A stretch of DNA of 10,826 nucleotides, taken from GCA-2717185 sp964386465 (GTDB taxonomy: Bacteria; Pseudomonadota; Alphaproteobacteria; UBA8366; GCA-2717185). Numbering within the stretch: the stretch's first letter is position 1; every line of letters begins with the position of its first letter. Both the position numbers and the translations under genes were made by a program. Below are positions 5,918 to 10,826 of this stretch, in pieces. The notes under the pieces were generated by a model. That model did not search any database. It was not told where the DNA came from and was given only the letters and a program-made list of their open reading frames with translations. Where the stretch lies: the NCBI GenBank assembly GCA_964386465.1, contig CAYLTU010000203.1, forward strand, positions 1-10,826, read 5' to 3'.

Positions 5918-6017
5918 NNNNNNNNNNNNNNNNNNNNNNNNNNNNNNNNNNNNNNNNNNNNNNNNNNNNNNNNNNNNNNNNNNNNNNNNNNNNNNNNNNN
6001 NNNNNNNNNNNNNNNNN
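5918..6017. other. assembly gap (100 N)
   Basis: Exactly 100 undetermined bases, the usual placeholder for a scaffold gap of unknown size. It covers the last few codons of moaD and the first half of moaE. From the usual lengths of both proteins, the missing DNA should be about 250 bases. Confidence 0.95.
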
Positions 6018-6253
6018 GGCGGGAACAGGGCGACTTCCTCGTTCCCCGACAAGACGGTGTCGAAGCTCGCGAACTCTTGATTGACCGCGACCCGAACCGC
6101 GCTGGTGTCCTTCAGCGCCTCGGCGAATTCGGGACTGCGTTGCTTGAGCCATTCGACCAGGGACCCGACATCGCGCACCGACTCCGGCAATGCGACATCC
6201 TCTTCGCCGATCCCTGTCCGCTGCCGCAGCCAGGCGAAGTAGAGAATTTTCAT
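6018..6253 (-). CDS. moaD: molybdopterin synthase sulfur-carrier subunit MoaD (3' end in gap)
   Basis: A ubiquitin-fold sulfur carrier that, as a C-terminal thiocarboxylate, supplies sulfur to MoaE. The first 79 residues are visible: MKILYFAWLRQRTGIGEEDV, VGSLVEWLKQRSPEF, RVAVNQEFASFDTVLSGNEE and VALFPP, just before the expected P-V-[ST]-G-G end, which lies in the gap. Full-length homologues have about 82-85 residues, so only four to six codons are missing. The ATG at 6253 overlaps the moeA stop codon in the sequence ATGA (6250-6253), which suggests translational coupling to moeA. Confidence 0.9.
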
Positions 6254-7527
6254 GGCATGACCTCGGTGAAGGGCAGGAATTCTACCATGCTTCCCGCTTC
6301 GAGGAAGGTCATCTCTTCCGGCAGCGAGACCAGTCCATCAGCGCCGACCAGCGAGGACAGGACCCCGGCCCCGCTCCGGCCATGCTTTTCGGCCATCGGC
6401 CAGCCATCCGCGTCCGCGCCGATCTTCGCCCGGACGAATTCCCGGCGACCCTCCTTTTTGCGGTGATCGAACCCGGCGCGCACGCGATAGCGGATCGGCG
6501 TGACCGACCGGGCGCCCGACAGGCGCAAAATCAAGGGCCGCGTGATGATCAGAAAGGTGACCAAGGCGGCGACCGGATTGCCCGGCAGGCCGGCGAAGGG
6601 TACCGGCCCCTCGTCCGTGTCGATTTGGCCGAGGGCGACGGGCCGCCCCGGCTTTATCGCCAGTCGCCAGAAATGAAGCGATCCGAGCGCCTCGACGGCC
6701 GCTTTTACATGATCTTCGTCACCGATCGACATGCCGCCGGACGTGATCAGCAAATCGTGCGTCGTCGCCGCCTTGCGCAGCGCGCCGCGGATCTCTTCGG
6801 CGTCGTCTGGGATGATGCCCAGGTCGGTGACGGTACAGCCGATCTGCGTCAGCGCGGCGAACAGCGCGAAGCGGTTGGAATCGAAAATCGAACCGGGATC
6901 GAGAACCCCGCCGGGGTCGCGCAGCTCGTCGCCACTGGAGAAGACGGCGACCCGCAACGGTTGGAACACCTGTAACCGGGTGCGGCCAAGTGACGCCGCG
7001 ACCCCGACATCCTGGGGGCGCATCAATTGTCCGGTCCGCAGAACGGTTTCGCCGGTACGGATGTCTTCGCCCGCCTCGCGCCGGTTCGCGCCGCGTTTGA
7101 TCCCGGGCATGATGACGACGGCGCCGCCATCCTCGCGGCAATCTTCCTGCATCATGATCGTATCCGGCGCCTCGTCGCCCAGCGGCATCGGCGCGCCGGT
7201 GAAAATCCGGATCGCTTCGCCGCGTCGCGCCGGTCGTCCGAGCGGATGACCCGCGGCCGTTCGGCCGGCCACCGGCAGTATGGTTTCCGCTGCGGGATCG
7301 AGATCGTCGAAAAAGACCGCATAACCGTCGACCGCCGAATTGTCGTGCGGCGGCACGTTGAACGGAGCGGCGATATCTTCCGCCAGAATGCGGCCGACCG
7401 CATCGGCAAGTCCGACCTCCGTCGACTCGGCGATTGGTGCTGTACGGTCGTGCAACGCCCGCAGGGCCTCGTCCAGCGGTGTCAGCGAATCGCCGAAGGC
7501 GAAGCAATCGTCACTAAGCTGCGCCAC
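6250..7527 (-). CDS. moeA: molybdopterin molybdenumtransferase MoeA
   Basis: 425-residue cytoplasmic enzyme that inserts molybdate into adenylylated molybdopterin to give Mo-molybdopterin. Landmarks are FNVPPHDNSAVDGYAV (about 56-71), RIFTGAPMP (108-115), VAVFSSGDEL (193-202), DLLITSGGMSIGDEDHVK (258-275), KPGRPVALG (292-300), FAGLPGNPVAALV (311-323) and a C-terminal domain IV. The length fits the family (about 400-425). I prefer the GTG at 7527 (MAQLSDDCFAFG...), with GGAG eight bases upstream. An in-frame ATG at 7554 adds nine residues without a good ribosome binding site. The GTG overlaps the end of mobB by 14 bases, and the stop overlaps the moaD start. Confidence 0.92.
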   Translation of the reverse strand: MAQLSDDCFAFGDSLTPLDEALRALHDRTAPIAESTEVGLADAVGRILAEDIAAPFNVPPHDNSAVDGYAVFFDDLDPAAETILPVAGRTAAGHPLGRPARRGEAIRIFTGAPMPLGDEAPDTIMMQEDCREDGGAVVIMPGIKRGANRREAGEDIRTGETVLRTGQLMRPQDVGVAASLGRTRLQVFQPLRVAVFSSGDELRDPGGVLDPGSIFDSNRFALFAALTQIGCTVTDLGIIPDDAEEIRGALRKAATTHDLLITSGGMSIGDEDHVKAAVEALGSLHFWRLAIKPGRPVALGQIDTDEGPVPFAGLPGNPVAALVTFLIITRPLILRLSGARSVTPIRYRVRAGFDHRKKEGRREFVRAKIGADADGWPMAEKHGRSGAGVLSSLVGADGLVSLPEEMTFLEAGSMVEFLPFTEVMP

Positions 7528-8035
7528 GGGATTCGCTCCGTTCGAGACCGGCATGGGCGACGATGAAGTCGGCAAGCGCCGGCACGTTGTTGAGGTCCAG
7601 GACGGGAACCGTCGCCAGCGGCAACGCTTCGTCGCTGGCGACGGCGACGATGCGCGGATCGTCGACGCACAGCAGGTTCTTACCAATCGATGGGCGATGG
7701 ATTTCCATCTTGGCGTGGCCGTAGCGTTTGAAGCCCTCGACCAGCAGCAAGTCGACCGGCGCCATGCGCGCGACCAATTCGTCGATATCAGGTTCCGGCC
7801 CGTCGCGGTTCTCGTGCATCAGCGCCCACCGGCTGGCGGCGCTGACCATGACCTCGGTCGCGCCGGCGCGTCGGTGCTCGAAGGAATCCTTGCCTGGCTT
7901 GTCGATGTCGAAATCGTGATGGGCGTGCTTGAGGGTGGACACGGAGTAGCCGCGACCGTTCAGCTCGGGGAGCAGGCGCATCACCAGCGTCGTTTTGCCG
8001 CTGCCACTCCAACCCGCGAGACCAAATATCTTCAT
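7514..8035 (-). CDS. mobB: molybdopterin-guanine dinucleotide biosynthesis protein MobB
   Basis: 173-residue GTP-binding P-loop protein that assists MobA/MoeA in forming dinucleotide forms of the molybdenum cofactor. The Walker A motif is GWSGSGKT (residues 8-15). The family's THxHH-like segment appears as LKHAHHDFDIDKPGKDSFEHRRAGA (35-59), and LLLVEGFK (97-103) is the Walker B region. I start at the ATG at 8035 (MKIFGLAGWSGSGKT), where the family begins, with AGG seven bases upstream. The open frame continues to 8116 into pgsA without similarity. The gene starts 16 bases after the pgsA stop and overlaps moeA. No mobA is in the window. Confidence 0.9.
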   Translation of the reverse strand: MKIFGLAGWSGSGKTTLVMRLLPELNGRGYSVSTLKHAHHDFDIDKPGKDSFEHRRAGATEVMVSAASRWALMHENRDGPEPDIDELVARMAPVDLLLVEGFKRYGHAKMEIHRPSIGKNLLCVDDPRIVAVASDEALPLATVPVLDLNNVPALADFIVAHAGLERSESRGAA

Positions 8036-8051
8036 GAAAACCTGCGCATAA

Positions 8052-8669
8052 CTAACTTGCGCCGCTCTTTTCGGCGCGTGCCTGTTCGGCTTTCCGTTCT
8101 TCGGGTTTCGGATCATTCACGGTAAGATATTTCAAGCCGGTTTTCAGATAGTCGTAACCGGTCACGATAGTCAATGCCGCGGCGATCCACAGCCCCGTAT
8201 CGCCGATCAGAGTCGCCGGGATCACCGCGGGCGCCGCGTCGCCGATGATCAGGAATCCCAAGGTGACCATCTGGATCATCGTCTTCCATTTTGCGAGTTT
8301 GCTGACCGGCACGCCAACCTTGATATCGGCGAGGAATTCCCGCAGGCCGGAAACCAGCATCTCGCGGCACAAGATCACCAGTCCGGCGAGGATGGAATGA
8401 CCCGTCACCCGGTCGAAGGCGACCAGCATGAGAATGACCGCAGCGACCAACACCTTGTCGGCGACGGGATCGAGAAACTTGCCGAAGTTCGAGATCGTCC
8501 CCATCGACCGCGCGGCATAGCCGTCGAAAAAATCGGTAAGGCAGGCGAAAGTGTATAGCCCCAGCATGACCCAGCGCGTCACGTCGCCGTCAATCCAGAA
8601 CAGGGCGACGATTGCCGGAATCACGCCTATCCGCGACAGCGTCAGGAGATTCGGCAGGCTCGTGATCAT
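8052..8669 (-). CDS. pgsA: CDP-diacylglycerol-glycerol-3-phosphate 3-phosphatidyltransferase
   Basis: 205-residue inner-membrane enzyme that makes phosphatidylglycerophosphate from CDP-diacylglycerol and glycerol-3-phosphate, the committed step to phosphatidylglycerol and cardiolipin. The CDP-alcohol phosphotransferase signature D-x2-D-G-x2-A-R-x8-G-x3-D-x3-D is complete at residues 46-71 (DFFDGYAARS...GKFLDPVAD). It begins MITSLPNLLTLSRI, as PgsA proteins do, and has about five or six hydrophobic segments plus a charged C-terminal tail (KPEERKAEQARAEKSG). The ATG at 8669 has AAGGAG eight bases upstream. It lies 58 bases downstream of uvrC, a very common bacterial arrangement, and is followed by mobB. 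Confidence 0.95.
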   Translation of the reverse strand: MITSLPNLLTLSRIGVIPAIVALFWIDGDVTRWVMLGLYTFACLTDFFDGYAARSMGTISNFGKFLDPVADKVLVAAVILMLVAFDRVTGHSILAGLVILCREMLVSGLREFLADIKVGVPVSKLAKWKTMIQMVTLGFLIIGDAAPAVIPATLIGDTGLWIAAALTIVTGYDYLKTGLKYLTVNDPKPEERKAEQARAEKSGAS

Positions 8670-8727
8670 TCGGTTATCTCCTTGGACGGCAACGTCTTTT
8701 CAGACAGAGCGCCCCTCGGGAATTATT

Positions 8728-10641
8728 CTACTGATCAGTGTGGAAATGACCATAAATTTTCTCGGCTACCGCCTTGCTGATACCACCGACGGCCTCCAGG
8801 TCGGGCAGACCTGCGCGGGCCACATTGCGCGCCGAGCCGAAATGCAGCAGCAGCGCCTTCTTGCGTTTCGCGCCGACGCCCTCGATTTCGTCGAGCGGAG
8901 AGGCGGAAATTTCGCGCGACCGTTTGGCGCGGTGGGTGGTGATGGCGAAACGGTGCGCCTCGTCGCGCAGCCTTTGGATGAAGTACAGCAGGGGATCGCG
9001 CGGCGGCAGGGTGAAGGCGGCGCCGCCCGGCCTGTAGAAACGCTCTCGCCCGGCATTGCGGTCGGGACCCTTGGCGACGCCGAGCAGATCGACGTCGTCG
9101 ATGCCGAGTTCAGCGAAAACTCCCTCCGCAATGCCGAGCTGCCCGCGCCCGCCATCGACGATGACCAGGTCCGGCCAGTTTCCCTCGGAGCGGTCTGGAT
9201 CCTCTTTCAGCGCGCGTGTAAAGCGGCGCGTCAGGACTTCGCGCATCATGGCGTAATCGTCGCCGGCTTCAGTCCCGTCGCCGACCGTCTTGATGTTGAA
9301 CTTCCGGTACGCGTTCTTCATCAGACCGTCCGGGCCGCTGACGATCATCGCGCCGATCGCGTTGGCGCCTTGGATGTGGCTGTTGTCATAAACTTCGATC
9401 CGGGCCGGGGCGGCGTCGAGATCGAGCCGCCCCGCCAGCGCCTCCAGCGCGCGCCGGTGAGTCGTACTTTCGGCGAGCCGCCGGCCGAGCGCCTCGCGCG
9501 CGTTGGACAGCGCATGCTCGAGCGGTTTCCGCTTGGCGCCGCGCCTTGGGGTCAGCAGCCGCACCTTGCGCTCGGCGCGGGTCGACAGCGCTTCGCCGAT
9601 CAATTCGCGTTCCGGCAACTCGTGGCTTAGCAAAACGATCCGCGGCGGCGGCTTGTTGTCGTAGAACTGGCCGACGAAGGAAGAGAGGATATCTTCCGGT
9701 TCCAGATTGCGGTCGTGGCTCGGGAAATAGGCGCGGTTGCCGTAGTTGCGGCCGCCGCGGAAGAAGAAGACCTGGACGCAGGATTGTCCGCCCTCCTGAT
9801 GCAGCGCGATGACGTCGGCATCTTCGAGCCCCGACAGGTTGATGTCCTGGTGGGCCTGCACCTGGGTGAGCGCTCGGATGCGGTCGCGGATGCGCCCGGC
9901 GACCTCGAACTCAAGAGCGTCGCTCGCTACCTCCATGCGCTGCGCCAGACGCGCCTGCACCTTGCCGCTGTGGCCGGTCAGGAATTCGTGCGCTTCGCCG
10001 ACCAGTGCCGCGTAGTCTTCCCGACCGATGCGATCGACGCAGGGTGCGCTGCAGCGCTTGATGTGGAACTGCAGGCAGGGCCGCGTCCGGCTGCGGAAGA
10101 TGTTGTCCGAACAGTTGCGCAGCAGAAAGGCGCGTTGGAGCGCGGCGATGGTCCGGTTCACAGCGCCGGCCGACGCGAAGGGACCGAAATAACGCCCGTC
10201 GCGTTTGCGCGCGCCTCGATGTTTGACCAGCTGGGCGAAATCGTGGTCCTCGGTGATCAGGATGTGCGGGAAAGTCTTGTCGTCGCGCAGCAGCACGTTG
10301 TAACGCGGCCGCAGCTTCTTGATCAGATTCGATTCCAGCAGCAACGCTTCGACTTCGGTGTGCGTGGTCATGAACTCCATCGAGCGGGTTTCCGCGATCA
10401 TCCGCTGCAGCCGGATCGGCAGCTTCGATGGGCTTGCATAGGTCGTGACGCGCTTGCGCAGCTGATGCGCCTTGCCGACATAAAGTGCGTCGCCGCGCTG
10501 ATTGAGCATGCGGTATACGCCGGGCGCGCTGGGCAAGGTCTGCAGATAGGACTGGACGACTGCGGCGCCCGAAGCCAGTCCGCGGTGCCCTTCGCTGCTG
10601 CCGGGTACGGCTTCGCCGCCGGTTCTCGCTCGTTCGGTCAT
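8728..10641 (-). CDS. uvrC: UvrABC excinuclease subunit C
   Basis: 637-residue nuclease that makes both incisions in nucleotide excision repair. In order: GIY-YIG domain (GVY 41-43, YVGK 54-57, catalytic Glu103 in LLLESNLIKKLRPRYNV); a cysteine cluster C177-x11-C189-x7-C197-x3-C201 matching the iron-sulfur cluster pattern reported for UvrC; UVR domain (about 225-260); RNase H-like second nuclease domain with IEVYDNSHIQG (Asp419), VDGGRGQL (496-502) and DEAHRFAITTHR (His563); and helix-hairpin-helix repeats (EIEGVGAKRKKALLLHFG, AVGGISKAVAEKIYGHF) at the end. I start at the ATG at 10641. The frame extends to a TTG at 10692, giving an arginine-rich leader without family similarity. GGAG lies unusually close (two bases) to the ATG; AAGG lies further upstream. 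Confidence 0.95.
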   Translation of the reverse strand: MTERARTGGEAVPGSSEGHRGLASGAAVVQSYLQTLPSAPGVYRMLNQRGDALYVGKAHQLRKRVTTYASPSKLPIRLQRMIAETRSMEFMTTHTEVEALLLESNLIKKLRPRYNVLLRDDKTFPHILITEDHDFAQLVKHRGARKRDGRYFGPFASAGAVNRTIAALQRAFLLRNCSDNIFRSRTRPCLQFHIKRCSAPCVDRIGREDYAALVGEAHEFLTGHSGKVQARLAQRMEVASDALEFEVAGRIRDRIRALTQVQAHQDINLSGLEDADVIALHQEGGQSCVQVFFFRGGRNYGNRAYFPSHDRNLEPEDILSSFVGQFYDNKPPPRIVLLSHELPERELIGEALSTRAERKVRLLTPRRGAKRKPLEHALSNAREALGRRLAESTTHRRALEALAGRLDLDAAPARIEVYDNSHIQGANAIGAMIVSGPDGLMKNAYRKFNIKTVGDGTEAGDDYAMMREVLTRRFTRALKEDPDRSEGNWPDLVIVDGGRGQLGIAEGVFAELGIDDVDLLGVAKGPDRNAGRERFYRPGGAAFTLPPRDPLLYFIQRLRDEAHRFAITTHRAKRSREISASPLDEIEGVGAKRKKALLLHFGSARNVARAGLPDLEAVGGISKAVAEKIYGHFHTDQ

Positions 10642-10727
10642 CGCTCCAACAGTCACCTTCGTTCGCGCGCGTCGCCTCGGAGGGGTCCCCAAATCGATGG
10701 CAGCCGCGCGTTTTTAAAATGGCTTCG

Positions 10728-10746
10728 ATTCGCACCAATTGCGAAT
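10728..10746. promoter_or_regulatory. palindrome upstream of uvrC
   Basis: Perfect 7-base arms ATTCGCA and TGCGAAT separated by CCAAT, 87 bases before the uvrC start. Possibly an operator; it does not match the alphaproteobacterial SOS box GTTC-N7-GTTC. No regulator can be named. Confidence 0.3.
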
Positions 10747-10756
10747 GCATAAACGA

Positions 10757-10778
10757 TATCCACGGCTTCTGTGGATAA
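10757..10778. promoter_or_regulatory. DnaA-box-like inverted pair
   Basis: TGTGGATAA (10770-10778) is the exact complement of the consensus DnaA box TTATCCACA. TATCCAC at 10757-10763 faces it, giving 7-base inverted arms with a 7-base spacer. The region from 10693 to the window end has no supported gene and is locally AT-rich (TTTTTAAAAT at 10711-10720). It could be a DnaA-titrating or DnaA-regulated site near the uvrC promoter; one perfect box does not make an origin. Confidence 0.4.
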
Positions 10779-10826
10779 CTTTGTTGAAAATGGCGCTCTC
10801 GCAACACAACGATCAACGAAAGCAGC

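Noticed and set aside
5669..6253. A single 194-residue MoaD-MoaE fusion protein
   Set aside because: The frame crosses 100 undetermined bases, and MoaE would lack about half its N-terminal part. Two separate genes interrupted by an assembly gap is the simpler reading.
10642..10692. uvrC start at TTG 10692
   Set aside because: The leader is arginine-rich and not UvrC-like; the ATG at 10641 gives a normal N-terminus.
9715..10752. Long plus-strand open frames opposite uvrC (also 8551-9630)
   Set aside because: They are antisense shadows of uvrC and pgsA in GC-rich DNA, lack ribosome binding sites and resemble no family, while the minus frame shows every UvrC motif.
10790..10826. Start of a plus-strand gene (MALSQHNDQRKQ...) at the right edge
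   Set aside because: There is no ribosome binding site and only 12 codons are visible; it cannot be supported.
10693..10826. Chromosomal replication origin
   Set aside because: Only one perfect DnaA box plus a partial one is visible, with no dnaA, parAB or other origin-linked gene in the window.

Overview
The window looks like a chromosomal segment from a draft or metagenomic assembly of an alphaproteobacterium, probably Rhodospirillales-like. This rests on protein resemblance and gene order only. The sequence is GC-rich with strong codon bias, and the order uvrC-pgsA followed by molybdopterin-synthase genes is familiar from that class. A run of exactly 100 N (5918-6017) marks a scaffold gap.

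Right part (10641 down to 5460, all minus strand): a compact housekeeping run, uvrC (excision-repair nuclease), pgsA (phosphatidylglycerophosphate synthase), mobB, moeA, moaD, moaE, then a small DUF4169-type gene. From pgsA downwards the genes are 2-16 nt apart or overlap, so pgsA to DUF4169 is probably one transcript. MoaD/MoaE build molybdopterin, MoeA inserts molybdate and MobB helps with the nucleotide form of the cofactor. The assembly gap falls across the moaD/moaE junction and hides the start of moaE. The DNA upstream of uvrC carries DnaA-box-like and palindromic motifs.

Middle (5459 down to 2370): a decayed C-terminal remnant of an iron-containing alcohol dehydrogenase sits immediately before, and in frame with, a SulP-family anion transporter that closely resembles the cyanobacterial bicarbonate transporter BicA. 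Convergent to it is a small four-helix membrane protein of unknown function. That gene is divergent from a TetR-family repressor gene, with two palindromic operator candidates in the shared promoter region. This pair is the best candidate for an undescribed regulated function.

Left part (2369 down to 1): a bidirectional terminator, a C-terminal remnant of a branched-chain aminotransferase gene (ilvE) preceded by an 83-bp element with perfect 28-bp inverted repeats, and a second transposon-end-like repeat. Next comes a two-gene operon on the minus strand, a RidA-family imine deaminase and a DadA-type D-amino acid dehydrogenase, whose activities fit together (DadA releases imino acids, RidA hydrolyses them). 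A possible 29-residue ORF follows dadA.

No rRNA, tRNA, CRISPR array, prophage or intact transposase was seen. No clearly new multi-gene system is present. The points most worth a second look are the TetR/membrane-protein pair, the two gene remnants with the mobile-element scar, and the association of DUF4169 with molybdenum cofactor genes.
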